A stretch of DNA of 17,808 nucleotides from SIG480 sp045595605 (GTDB lineage Bacteria; Bacillota; Clostridia; Oscillospirales; JAAYXM01): contig JAZOAS010000081.1 in the NCBI GenBank assembly GCA_045595605.1, positions 1 to 17,808 on the forward strand, written 5' to 3'. Positions 7,822 through 14,598 of this stretch are shown here, piece by piece. The notes beneath the pieces were generated by a model that had not been told where the DNA came from, did not search any database, and saw only the letters and a program-made list of their open reading frames with translations. Each line of letters begins with the position of its first letter. Positions within the stretch are counted from its first letter, which is position 1. The position numbers were made by a program, and so were the translations under genes.

Positions 7822-7851
7822 AAAAACGGCGGCCCGTTACCGAGCCGCCGT
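7822..7851 (-). terminator. Rho-independent terminator after the small Cys-rich gene
   Basis: On the minus strand ACGGCGGC pairs with GCCGCCGT over a 10-base loop, followed by TTTTT. It begins three bases after the stop codon of the 60-residue gene and separates that gene from feoA. Confidence 0.9.
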
Positions 7852-7854
7852 AAG

Positions 7855-8037
7855 CTAATTCTGTTTTCTTACGATTGTATATTCATCACCGGGGTGGTAG
7901 TAGGGGCATCCGCGCTTTGAGAAAATGTCGTACATGCCCGCATCGTCCTCATCCATATCAATAATGCAGTAGTAATCGCCGAATTCGTCGTCATATTCAT
8001 AGTTTAAACAGTACTCACACATAAGTCCTTCCATCAT
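7855..8037 (-). CDS. Small acidic Cys-containing protein (DUF6472-like)
   Basis: The function is unknown. The product is 60 residues and very acidic, with the pattern MCEYCLNYEYDDEFGDYYC, IDMDEDD and KRGCPYY, ending GDEYTIVRKQ. The four spaced Cys (CxxC, then single C twice) suggest a small metal-binding fold; this is inference. The pattern resembles the clostridial DUF6472 family as I recall it. The frame extends to a GTG at 8044-8046, but GAGGTGA overlaps that codon. The ATG at 8035-8037 lies five bases after the same site and is the better start. Met residues at the next codon and at the codon just before CEYC are alternatives. The gene has its own promoter and terminator, so it is a single-gene transcript. 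It lies between feoA and metY, but a link to iron or sulfur metabolism is not shown. Confidence 0.8.
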   Translation of the reverse strand: MMEGLMCEYCLNYEYDDEFGDYYCIIDMDEDDAGMYDIFSKRGCPYYHPGDEYTIVRKQN

Positions 8038-8042
8038 AAGAA

Positions 8043-8049
8043 TCACCTC
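8043..8049 (-). promoter_or_regulatory. Ribosome binding site deciding the start of the small Cys-rich gene
   Basis: GAGGTGA on the minus strand lies five bases before the ATG at 8035-8037. It overlaps the upstream in-frame GTG and so rules that codon out. Confidence 0.75.
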
Positions 8050-8057
8050 ATAAATTT

Positions 8058-8086
8058 ATTATATCAGCATATCTTTTCAAGGTCAA
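8058..8086 (-). promoter_or_regulatory. SigA promoter of the small Cys-rich gene
   Basis: On the minus strand TTGACC (8086-8081), 17 bases and TATAAT (8063-8058) are found, and TGA before the -10 gives an extended element. It should be a strong promoter. Its -35 box is only eight bases from the -35 box of the divergent metY promoter. Confidence 0.85.
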
Positions 8087-8094
8087 ATGTAAAC

Positions 8095-8123
8095 TTGACA
8101 AATGGCATCAGAAAATATAAAAT
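8095..8123 (+). promoter_or_regulatory. SigA promoter of metY operon
   Basis: TTGACA (8095-8100), a 17-base spacer and TAAAAT (8118-8123) are found. The expected start is near 8130, so the leader is only about 24 bases. That leaves no room for a SAM riboswitch or T-box, devices often found on methionine genes in Firmicutes. Confidence 0.85.
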
Positions 8124-8153
8124 TATATATTAGATAATTATGTAAAGGATTTG

Positions 8154-9428
8154 ATGAAAATGAGAGAAGGAACAAAGTGTCTCCATAGCGGTTATGTGCC
8201 CGGAAACGGCGAGCCGAGACAGCTCCCGATAGTACAGAGCACAACCTGGAAATATGCAACAAGCGACGAGATGGGAAAGCTTTTTGACCTTGAGGCAGAG
8301 GGCTATTTCTACACCCGCCTCCAGAACCCGACAAACGATGCTGCGGCGGAGAAAATCCGTGACCTTGAAGGTGGCGTTGCCGCAATGCTTACCTCATCCG
8401 GTCAGGCGGCTAACTTCTATGCAATCTTTAACATCTGCGAAGCAGGCGACCACTTCATCGCTTCGTCTTCAATTTACGGCGGTACATATAATCTCTTCGG
8501 AGTAACCATGAAGAAAATGGGCATCGAGTGCACCTTTGTTGACCAGACTCTTCCCGAGGAAGAGCTTGCAAAGTACTTTAAGCCAAATACAAAGGCAGTG
8601 TTCGGTGAGACTATAACAAACCCGACATGCACTGTTTTCGACTTTGAAAAATTTGCGCGTCTTGCACATTCCCACGGTGTTCCGCTTATTGTTGACAACA
8701 CCTTCGCAACTCCGATTAACTGCCGTCCGTTTGAGTGGGGCGCAGATATCGTAACTCACTCTACAACAAAGTATATGGACGGTCACGGCGTAAGCGTCGG
8801 CGGCTGTATCGTTGACAGCGGAAACTTCGACTGGACAAAGTATGCCGACAAGTTCCCGGGTCTCACAACTCCCGATGATTCTTATCACGGCATCACATAT
8901 ACCGAGCGCTTCGGCAAAGGCGCATATATCACAAAGGCTACGGCTCAGCTCATGCGCGACTTTGGCGCAATCCAGTCACCGCAGAACGCTTTCTATGTAA
9001 ATCTCGGTCTTGAAACTCTCCATATCAGAATGCAGCGTCATTGCGAAAATGCTCTTGCAGTTGCAACATATCTTAAAAACCATCCGAAGGTTGCATGGGT
9101 TCATTATGCAGGTCTTCCGGATGATGAATATCATGACCTTGCAATGAAGTATATGCCAAACGGCACTTGCGGTGTTCTCGCGTTCGGTCTTAAAGGCGGA
9201 AGAGCAGAGTCTATCGCGTTTATGGACAAATTAAAGCTTTCCACAATCGCAACCCATGTTGCAGATGCAAAGACCTGCCTTCTCCATCCGGCAAGCCATA
9301 CGCACCGTCAGCTTACCGAGGCACAGCTTGAAGAAGCAGGCGTTTCTCCTGACCTTATTCGCTTAAGCGTAGGTCTTGAGGATGCAAAAGACTTGATTGA
9401 AGATATTGAACAGGCTCTTAACGCTTAA
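8154..9428 (+). CDS. metY: O-acetylhomoserine sulfhydrylase (PLP enzyme)
   Basis: MetY makes homocysteine from O-acetyl-L-homoserine and sulfide, the direct sulfhydrylation route to methionine in the cytoplasm. The 424-residue product is a Cys/Met-metabolism PLP enzyme. YTRLQNPT (Tyr53) and SSGQA (about 81-85) contact the cofactor phosphate, VDNTFATP carries Asp181, and HSTTKYMDGHG has the Schiff-base Lys206. LHPASHTHRQL and the ending RLSVGLED are typical of the MetY branch. The length (about 425) fits MetY better than MetB or methionine gamma-lyase (about 380-400), though gamma-lyase activity cannot be excluded. The ATG at 8154 follows AAAGGA by four bases; the TTG just before it and the ATG at 8160 are alternatives. 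A phosphohexomutase gene follows after 25 bases with no terminator. Confidence 0.88.
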   Translation: MKMREGTKCLHSGYVPGNGEPRQLPIVQSTTWKYATSDEMGKLFDLEAEGYFYTRLQNPTNDAAAEKIRDLEGGVAAMLTSSGQAANFYAIFNICEAGDHFIASSSIYGGTYNLFGVTMKKMGIECTFVDQTLPEEELAKYFKPNTKAVFGETITNPTCTVFDFEKFARLAHSHGVPLIVDNTFATPINCRPFEWGADIVTHSTTKYMDGHGVSVGGCIVDSGNFDWTKYADKFPGLTTPDDSYHGITYTERFGKGAYITKATAQLMRDFGAIQSPQNAFYVNLGLETLHIRMQRHCENALAVATYLKNHPKVAWVHYAGLPDDEYHDLAMKYMPNGTCGVLAFGLKGGRAESIAFMDKLKLSTIATHVADAKTCLLHPASHTHRQLTEAQLEEAGVSPDLIRLSVGLEDAKDLIEDIEQALNA

Positions 9429-9453
9429 AATATTATTTGCGGAGGGAAATAAA

Positions 9454-10959
9454 ATGGATTATAAAAAATTACAGAACGGCAGTGACATCCGTGGCGTCGC
9501 AATTGACGGCGTTGAGGGTCAGCCGGTTAACCTTACGGAAGAGGCAAGCCGTGATATCGGTCGCGGATTTGCTCTCTGGCTTGCAAAGAAGACAGGAAAG
9601 AAGTCGGGCCTCCGCGTAGCGGTCGGTCGTGACTCACGCCTCTCAGGCGAGGCTCTCTCAGGTTATCTCTGCGCTTCTCTTGAGGCTGAGGGAATTGAAG
9701 TTACAGACTTCGGTATGGCAAGTACTCCGGCTATGTTTATGGCAACGGTTACTGAGGGCTATAAGTTTGACGGTACGGTTATGATTACCGCAAGCCACCT
9801 CCCGTTCAACCGTAACGGCTTTAAGTTCTTTACAGCGGACGGCGGTCTTGAAAAAGGCGATATCAAAGAAATTCTTGAGTATGCCGAGAGTGATGAGAAA
9901 ACCGGAATGTCAGGCGGAAAGATCGTCAAGGGCGAGTTTATGGATACATACGGCGCTATCCTTGCAGACAAAATCCGCAAGGCAACAGGCGAGGACAAAC
10001 CGCTTGCAGGATTCCGTATTGTTGTTGATGCAGGTAACGGAGCCGGTGGCTTCTATGTAGATAAGGTGCTCAAGCCCCTTGGCGCAAATACTGACGGTAG
10101 CCGCTTCCTTGAGCCGGACGGTTCTTTCCCGAACCATATCCCGAACCCTGAGGATAAGGACGCTATGAAGAGCATCACGGAAGCTGTAAACGAGACAAAA
10201 GCAGACCTCGGTATCATCTTTGATACGGATGTTGACCGCGCAGGTGCTGTTCTCTCTGACGGAAGTGAACTCAATCGCAACCGCATCATCGCAATGCTTG
10301 CTGCAATTCTTCTCCGCGAGCATCCGGGAACAACTATCGTTACCGACTCAATCACATCAGAAGGTCTTGCACAGTTCATTGCTTCAAAGGGCGGCGTTCA
10401 CCACCGCTTCAAGCGCGGATACAAGAATGTTATAAACGAGTCTATCCGCTTAAATAACGAGGGTAAGGACAGTCAGCTCGCTATCGAAACCTCGGGTCAC
10501 GGCGCATTCAAGGAAAATTACTTCCTCGATGACGGTGCATACATCGTAACAAAGCTCCTCATCGAGCTTGCACGCGGTAAGAAAGAGGGATATACTTTAG
10601 AGTCCCTTATCGCTTCACTTCGCGAGCCGAAAGAGAGCGTTGAGTTCCGTATGAACATCCTCCTTGATGACTTTAAGAGCTACGGCCAGAAGGTAATTGA
10701 CGAACTTACGGAATATGCAAAGAACAAGGATGGCTGGAGCCTTGCACCAAGCAATTACGAGGGTGTCCGCGTAAATCTTGATCGTGATCACGGCAACGGC
10801 TGGTTCCTCCTCCGTCTTTCTCTCCACGACCCGCTTCTCCCGCTCAACATCGAAAGCGATGATGTCGGCGGTGCAAAGAAGATTGCAGCAGAGCTTTCAG
10901 AGTTTATAAAGAACTACGATAAGCTCTCTGCAGATAAGTTCATCGAATTTGCAAAATAA
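9454..10959 (+). CDS. Alpha-D-phosphohexomutase (phosphoglucomutase/phosphomannomutase family)
   Basis: The enzyme moves a phosphate between the 1- and 6-positions of a hexose through a phosphoserine intermediate. The 501-residue product has the four signature loops: TASHLPFNRNGFK with the phosphorylated Ser114, the metal loop DTDVDR (257-262), the sugar loop ETSGHG (345-350) and a C-terminal phosphate-binding region. The active-site loop reads ASHLP rather than the usual ASHNP. The ATG at 9454 has GGAGGGA six bases upstream; the frame runs further upstream into metY, without a site. Glucose versus mannose preference cannot be told. Glucose-1-phosphate from the gal pathway at the left of the window would be a natural substrate. 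It is 25 bases behind metY and 41 bases ahead of ychF, with no terminators between. Confidence 0.88.
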   Translation: MDYKKLQNGSDIRGVAIDGVEGQPVNLTEEASRDIGRGFALWLAKKTGKKSGLRVAVGRDSRLSGEALSGYLCASLEAEGIEVTDFGMASTPAMFMATVTEGYKFDGTVMITASHLPFNRNGFKFFTADGGLEKGDIKEILEYAESDEKTGMSGGKIVKGEFMDTYGAILADKIRKATGEDKPLAGFRIVVDAGNGAGGFYVDKVLKPLGANTDGSRFLEPDGSFPNHIPNPEDKDAMKSITEAVNETKADLGIIFDTDVDRAGAVLSDGSELNRNRIIAMLAAILLREHPGTTIVTDSITSEGLAQFIASKGGVHHRFKRGYKNVINESIRLNNEGKDSQLAIETSGHGAFKENYFLDDGAYIVTKLLIELARGKKEGYTLESLIASLREPKESVEFRMNILLDDFKSYGQKVIDELTEYAKNKDGWSLAPSNYEGVRVNLDRDHGNGWFLLRLSLHDPLLPLNIESDDVGGAKKIAAELSEFIKNYDKLSADKFIEFAK

Positions 10960-11000
10960 AGGCGAAAAGCCGGCAAGAAAATCAAGGAGAATTAAAACAA

Positions 11001-12095
11001 ATGAAATTAGGTATAGTGGGACTTCCGAATGTCGGAAAGAGCACGCTTTTTAACGCGATCACAAACGCGGGCGCGGAGGCTGCAAACTACCCGTTCTGCA
11101 CAATCGAGCCGAATGTCGGTACCGTTACCGTTCCGGATGAGCGAGTAGATAAGCTCTCCGAGCTCTATAACACAAAAAAGACAACATACGCAACAGTTGA
11201 GTTTGTTGACATCGCAGGTCTTGTAAAGGGTGCGGCTTCTGGCGAAGGACTCGGAAATAAGTTTCTCTCGCACATCCGCGCAGTTGATGCGATTGTTCAT
11301 GTTGTCCGTTGTTTTGCAGACGATAACATCGTCCATGTCGAGGGCGGTATTGACCCTATCCGCGATGTTGATACTATAAATTACGAGCTCATCCTCTCCG
11401 ATATTGAAATGCTTGATCGCCGTCTTGACAAAACAAGAAAAGCGGCAAAGGGAGATAAGGGCCTTCTTAAAGAAGTTGAGCTTTTAGAGCGCCTTTCAAC
11501 CCATCTCGGTGACGGAAAATGTGCAAGAAGCTTTGAAATGGATGAGGAAGAGGCAGAAATCATCAGCACTATCGAGCTTCTTACCGCAAAGCCCGTAATT
11601 TATGCGGCAAATATGTCTGAGGACGATTTCATTTCCGGCTTTTCGGGAAATGAATATTTCGAAAAGCTCAAGGCTTTTGCGGAAGGCGAAGGCTCACAGA
11701 TCCTTCCGATTTGTGCAAAGCTTGAGGAAGAGATTATGGAGCTTCCCGAAGATGAGCGCGAGATGTTCCTCTCAGAGCTTGGCCTTCAGCAGTCAGGACT
11801 TGACCGCATGATTCAGGTGTGCTATGCGCTCCTCGGTCTTATTTCCTACCTCACGGCAGGCGAGCCTGAGGTAAGAGCGTGGACGATTACCAAGGGAATG
11901 AAAGCTCCGCAGGCGGCAGGAAAGATTCATACCGACTTTGAACGAGGCTTCATCCGTGCAGAGGTTATTCGTTATGAAGACCTTATCGAGTGCGGTTCAA
12001 CTGCCGTTGCCCGCGAGCGCGGACTTATGAGAAGTGAAGGAAAGGAATATGTCGTTGAAGACGGCGATGTAATCCTCTTCAGATTTAATGTTTAA
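11001..12095 (+). CDS. ychF: Redox-regulated ATPase YchF (OLA1 family)
   Basis: YchF is a universally conserved, ribosome-associated P-loop ATPase of the Obg/TRAFAC group. It is linked in other bacteria to stress and redox control and to leaderless translation. The 364-residue product starts MKLGIVGLPNVGKS (P-loop 7-14) and has DIAGLVKGA (70-73) as the G3 site. At the G4 site it has NMSE (204-207) in place of NKxD, the substitution that gives YchF its ATP preference. The C-terminal TGS domain (from about 280) contains HTDFERGFIRAEVIRYEDL and ends GDVILFRFNV. The length is normal. AAGGAGA lies 10 bases before the ATG. It is the last gene of the metY-mutase-ychF unit, and a terminator hairpin begins 15 bases after its stop. 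Confidence 0.96.
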   Translation: MKLGIVGLPNVGKSTLFNAITNAGAEAANYPFCTIEPNVGTVTVPDERVDKLSELYNTKKTTYATVEFVDIAGLVKGAASGEGLGNKFLSHIRAVDAIVHVVRCFADDNIVHVEGGIDPIRDVDTINYELILSDIEMLDRRLDKTRKAAKGDKGLLKEVELLERLSTHLGDGKCARSFEMDEEEAEIISTIELLTAKPVIYAANMSEDDFISGFSGNEYFEKLKAFAEGEGSQILPICAKLEEEIMELPEDEREMFLSELGLQQSGLDRMIQVCYALLGLISYLTAGEPEVRAWTITKGMKAPQAAGKIHTDFERGFIRAEVIRYEDLIECGSTAVARERGLMRSEGKEYVVEDGDVILFRFNV

Positions 12096-12099
12096 AATT

Positions 12100-12129
12100 G
12101 TATATAAACGGCACCTTCGGGCTAAAATA
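12100..12129 (+). promoter_or_regulatory. Candidate forespore (SigF/SigG-type) promoter of spoIIQ-like gene
   Basis: GTATA (12100-12104), a 15-base spacer and GGCTAAAATA (12120-12129) fit the forespore pattern as I recall it: GYATA, about 15 bases, then GGNNANANTA. Known biology fits, since spoIIQ in Bacillus subtilis is transcribed by SigF. The expected start is near 12135-12137, at the edge of the ribosome binding site, which would give a very short leader. A SigA reading of the same bases (TATATA with a weak TTCAGA upstream) is less convincing. Confidence 0.55.
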
Positions 12130-12151
12130 TGCTCGGAGGTGCTTTTGTTTT
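12111..12151 (+). terminator. ychF terminator whose 3' stem contains the next gene's ribosome binding site
   Basis: GCACCTTCGGGC (12111-12122) pairs along its full 12 bases, with two G-U pairs, with GCTCGGAGGTGC (12131-12142) over an eight-base loop. TTTTGTTTT follows. The 3' arm contains GGAGGTG, which serves the SpoIIQ-like start. The loop holds most of the predicted forespore -10 element. Confidence 0.85.
12135..12141 (+). promoter_or_regulatory. Ribosome binding site deciding the TTG start of the SpoIIQ-like gene
   Basis: GGAGGTG lies eight bases before the TTG at 12150-12152. The upstream in-frame ATG at 12129 lies before this site, in the loop of the terminator hairpin, and has no ribosome binding site of its own. 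Confidence 0.75.
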
Positions 12152-12896
12152 GAGAAAATATGCAGGATTTGTAAGTAAAGTCGCGAAGTTCGGATTTTAC
12201 ATAATCCTATTCCTTTGCATATCGGCGATAGGAATTTCGGGTTATGTGATGTATCTTGCCCGCAACACGGCGGAAAATGTAAGAAATGAGGCAGATATCG
12301 GAAATTCTCTGGAAATTCCGTTTCCGCAGGAATATAAATCTGTTTCAAGTCCGGTTGAGGTCTTAGTTCCGATTGAGGAGAAGGAAGAGAAGGTCGAACC
12401 TAAGCCAGAGGAGAAGAAGGAAGAAGTTGAAACTCCCGAAAAGGTCGCCGCTCCCCAAAAGGCGAAGAAGGAAGAAAAGACAGTATATACAATGGCGGTT
12501 GCAGGCTCGGTAAGCGCTCCGTTTTCAAACGGCGAGCTTGTAAAGAGCAAGACCATGGACGATTGGCGCATCCACAACGGCGTTGATATAAAGGCGGATT
12601 CGGGCACTCCGGTGCTTGCGATTGCCGACGGTGTTATTGAAGGTGTCGAGAGCGACGGTATGCTCGGGAACACGGTGAAGGTAATCCATACAAACGGACT
12701 TGTCAGCATATACGCAAACCTCGGCGATGAGGTGAAGGTAAAAAAGGGCGAGCGCGTAAAAGCGGGGGATGAGCTTGGAAAGGTCGGCGAGAGCGCAATC
12801 TCTGAATGTTTAGAGCCGCCGCATCTTCACCTTGAGGTGATTTCAGACGGAAAACACATTGACCCACTAACTCTTTTTCCTGCGGGTGAGGAGTAA
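12150..12896 (+). CDS. spoIIQ: SpoIIQ-type membrane-anchored M23 (LytM-fold) protein
   Basis: SpoIIQ is made in the forespore and, with mother-cell SpoIIIAH, bridges the two membranes during engulfment. The 248-residue product starts at a TTG (MRKYAGF). It has one transmembrane segment (about 13-36), then a charged linker rich in Glu, Lys and Pro (about 70-112), then a LytM fold (about 115-245). SKTMDDWRIHNGVDIKA matches the lead-in I associate with clostridial SpoIIQ. The metal ligands are His142 and Asp146 (HNGVD) and the HLH pair (His225, His227). The usual YxHL motif is YANL (Asn190), so one of the histidines common in active M23 peptidases is lost; activity is uncertain. The forespore-type promoter upstream supports the role. 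A general M23 peptidase is the alternative. Confidence 0.75.
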   Translation: MRKYAGFVSKVAKFGFYIILFLCISAIGISGYVMYLARNTAENVRNEADIGNSLEIPFPQEYKSVSSPVEVLVPIEEKEEKVEPKPEEKKEEVETPEKVAAPQKAKKEEKTVYTMAVAGSVSAPFSNGELVKSKTMDDWRIHNGVDIKADSGTPVLAIADGVIEGVESDGMLGNTVKVIHTNGLVSIYANLGDEVKVKKGERVKAGDELGKVGESAISECLEPPHLHLEVISDGKHIDPLTLFPAGEE

Positions 12897-12917
12897 AAAA
12901 GTTGTCAAAAAGTTGTC
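12896..12917 (+). repeat. Tandem 11-bp direct repeat upstream of phage promoter
   Basis: Two exact copies of AAAAAGTTGTC (12896-12906, 12907-12917) are followed by AAAAATT. The 11-base period is about one helical turn. The GTTGTC cores would be centred about 48 and 37 bases before the predicted start at about 12952, where an activator often binds. The first copy overlaps the end of the spoIIQ stop codon. Confidence 0.8.
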
Positions 12918-12936
12918 AAAAATTAAATTAAATATG

Positions 12937-12945
12937 TGCTATAAT
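12937..12945 (+). promoter_or_regulatory. Extended -10 promoter of the phage module
   Basis: TGC followed by a consensus TATAAT (12940-12945) forms an extended -10 element. There is no good -35 hexamer at 16-18 bases; the nearest TTGTCA ends 21 bases upstream, inside the direct repeat. The predicted start is near 12952. Confidence 0.7.
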
Positions 12946-12960
12946 ACAGACAATGCCGAG

Positions 12961-12990
12961 AGCGTACACAGTTTTTGTGTACGCTTTTTT
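12961..12990 (+). terminator. Hairpin terminator or attenuator ahead of terS
   Basis: AGCGTACACA (12961-12970) and TGTGTACGCT (12976-12985) form a perfect 10-bp stem over a GTTTT loop, followed by TTTTTT, a C and TTTT. It begins only about nine bases after the predicted promoter start and ends before the terS ribosome binding site. It could end spoIIQ transcripts, attenuate the phage operon, or both. Confidence 0.85.
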
Positions 12991-13011
12991 CTTTTGTGAG
13001 GAGGTGAAAAA

Positions 13012-13287
13012 ATGACGAAAAAGCAGAAATCAATAAAGGGTGAGCTTCTTAAAATTGTGCGCAAGAAGCTCTCCGCCGAGTACCTTGAAAAGACGGGGAT
13101 TTCAGAGCTTGTTAGAAAGCGCCCGAGCGTTATAGAAGGGCTTGCTCTTGCGCAGGTGAAGAAGGGTCTTGAGGGGGACCTCAAGGCGGCGATGTTTATT
13201 GAGGAGCTTCTTGACGGGAACGAAACGGAGGGTGCGCATCCGTATGATGTTGTCGTCAAGGTAATCGGAGGAGAAAATGGAAATTGA
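13012..13287 (+). CDS. Putative phage terminase small subunit
   Basis: A small terminase subunit binds phage DNA and passes it to the large subunit for packaging. The 91-residue product is basic at its N-terminus (MTKKQKSIKGELLKIVRKK) and mostly helical. Its segment KRPSVIEGLALAQVKKGLEGDLKAAMFIEELL resembles the C-terminal half of small phage terminases (AxxxAQxKKAxKGDxxA pattern). A recognisable helix-turn-helix is not obvious. The assignment rests on this pattern and on its position: it overlaps the large subunit start by 11 bases. The ribosome binding site is strong (GGAGGTGA, four bases before the ATG). It is the first gene after the module's promoter and hairpin. Confidence 0.65.
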   Translation: MTKKQKSIKGELLKIVRKKLSAEYLEKTGISELVRKRPSVIEGLALAQVKKGLEGDLKAAMFIEELLDGNETEGAHPYDVVVKVIGGENGN

Positions 13288-14587
13288 AATCACAAAAAAG
13301 CAGAGTGATTTTATAAATGCAACGGCGGGCGAGGTGCTGTTCGGCGGCGCGGCAGGAGGCGGAAAGTCGTATGGACAGCTTGTGGACGCGCTCATCTTTG
13401 CGCTTAAGTTTCCGGGCTCAAAACAGCTCATCCTCCGAAGAACTCTGCCCGAGCTTGAGAAGTCACTTGTGAGAAGTGCGCTGCGGCTTTATCCACAGGA
13501 TATATTTACATATAAAGCCGCAAAACATGAGGGACTTTTCAAAAACGGCTCGGTGATAGACTTCGGATACTGCGATGCGGAGAATGATGTTTACCGCTAC
13601 CAATCTGCAGAATACGATGTCATTCGGTTTGACGAGCTTACGCACTTTACCGAACAGATGTATGTTTACCTTATATCAAGAGTAAGAGGTGCAAACTCCT
13701 TCCCGAAACAGATAAAAAGTACAACCAACCCCGGAGGAATAGGGCATTCATGGGTGAAATCAAGATTCATAGACATCGGCAAACCGAATGTCGAGCATCT
13801 CGGGCGGATTTTCATTCCGTCGCGTGTTACCGATAACAGCTTTCTTATAAAGGCAGACCCCGGATATGTCGAAAGGCTTAAAAAGCTTTCGAGAAAAGAC
13901 AGGGAAGCGCTTCTTGAAGGAAACTGGGATATATTTGACGGCCAGTATTTTACCGAATGGAATCGGGATATCCATGTAATAGAGCCGTTTGTCATCCCTG
14001 AGGGGTGGCGAAGGTATTTCGTTATGGACTACGGTCTTGATATGCTCGCGGGGTACTGGATAGCGGTTGATATGTACGGGCGCGCGTATGTTTACCGCGA
14101 GGTGTATGAGAGCGGGCTGATTATATCCTCCGCCGCATCAAGAATTAAAAGCCTCTCATCAGAGCGCGTGTATGCATCAATCGCGCCGCCTGACCTCTGG
14201 AACAGAAGGCAGGATACGGGCAAAAGTGCTGCGGAGATATTTGCCGAAAACGGTGTGCCGCTTGTTGCGGCGCAGAATGACCGCGTTCAGGGGTGGTACA
14301 ACTTAAAGGAATGGTTAAAGCCATATCGCGATGAGACGGGAGAAATGTGCGCGTCCTTGAGGATATTCTCAAACTGCGTAAATCTTATAAGGACACTTCC
14401 GTCCGTCACGGTATCATCAAGAAACCCCAACGATGTATCAAACACTCCACACGAGCTCACCCATGCGCCGGACGCCATACGCTACTTTGTGGCGGGGCGT
14501 CCGGCTCCGGCAGGACAGATAACAGAGACTCCGGACGAGGCTTCGGAGTTTGAGCGGCAGATTAATGATCTGCTTGAATTTCAATAA
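13277..14587 (+). CDS. Phage terminase large subunit
   Basis: The large terminase subunit is the ATPase motor and nuclease that packages phage DNA into the prohead. The 436-residue product has a Walker A GGAAGGGKS (23-31), a Walker B DVIRFDE (114-120) with catalytic Glu120, and a coupling motif STTNPGG (148-154). The RNase H-like nuclease has Asp251 in MDYG, Asp306 in APPDLWNRRQDTGKS and Asp399 in HAPDAIRYF. All motor and nuclease residues are intact, and the length is normal for the family common in clostridial prophages. GGAGGA precedes the ATG, and the start overlaps the small subunit. In related prophages a portal gene usually follows; here it is a fibre-like gene. This is the strongest evidence that the right end of the window is phage-derived. 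Confidence 0.93.
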   Translation: MEIEITKKQSDFINATAGEVLFGGAAGGGKSYGQLVDALIFALKFPGSKQLILRRTLPELEKSLVRSALRLYPQDIFTYKAAKHEGLFKNGSVIDFGYCDAENDVYRYQSAEYDVIRFDELTHFTEQMYVYLISRVRGANSFPKQIKSTTNPGGIGHSWVKSRFIDIGKPNVEHLGRIFIPSRVTDNSFLIKADPGYVERLKKLSRKDREALLEGNWDIFDGQYFTEWNRDIHVIEPFVIPEGWRRYFVMDYGLDMLAGYWIAVDMYGRAYVYREVYESGLIISSAASRIKSLSSERVYASIAPPDLWNRRQDTGKSAAEIFAENGVPLVAAQNDRVQGWYNLKEWLKPYRDETGEMCASLRIFSNCVNLIRTLPSVTVSSRNPNDVSNTPHELTHAPDAIRYFVAGRPAPAGQITETPDEASEFERQINDLLEFQ

Positions 14588-14598
14588 GGAGAATAAAT

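Noticed and set aside
8124..8153. Riboswitch or T-box ahead of metY
   Set aside because: The predicted leader is only about 24 bases, too short for either.
8469..8888. A 139-codon minus-strand frame inside metY
   Set aside because: Shadow of the metY codons on the other strand; the sense frame has all PLP-enzyme motifs.
9397..9453. Upstream extension of the phosphohexomutase frame
   Set aside because: It overlaps metY and has no ribosome binding site; the ATG at 9454 has GGAGGGA at the right distance and gives the normal N-terminus.
12129..12149. ATG at 12129 as the start of the SpoIIQ-like protein
   Set aside because: It lies in the loop of the ychF terminator, before the GGAGGTG site, with no ribosome binding site of its own.
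12242..12709. A 155-codon minus-strand frame over spoIIQ, rich in Ser and Phe
   Set aside because: It is the complement of the Glu/Lys-rich linker and LytM domain; the low-complexity composition is explained by that.
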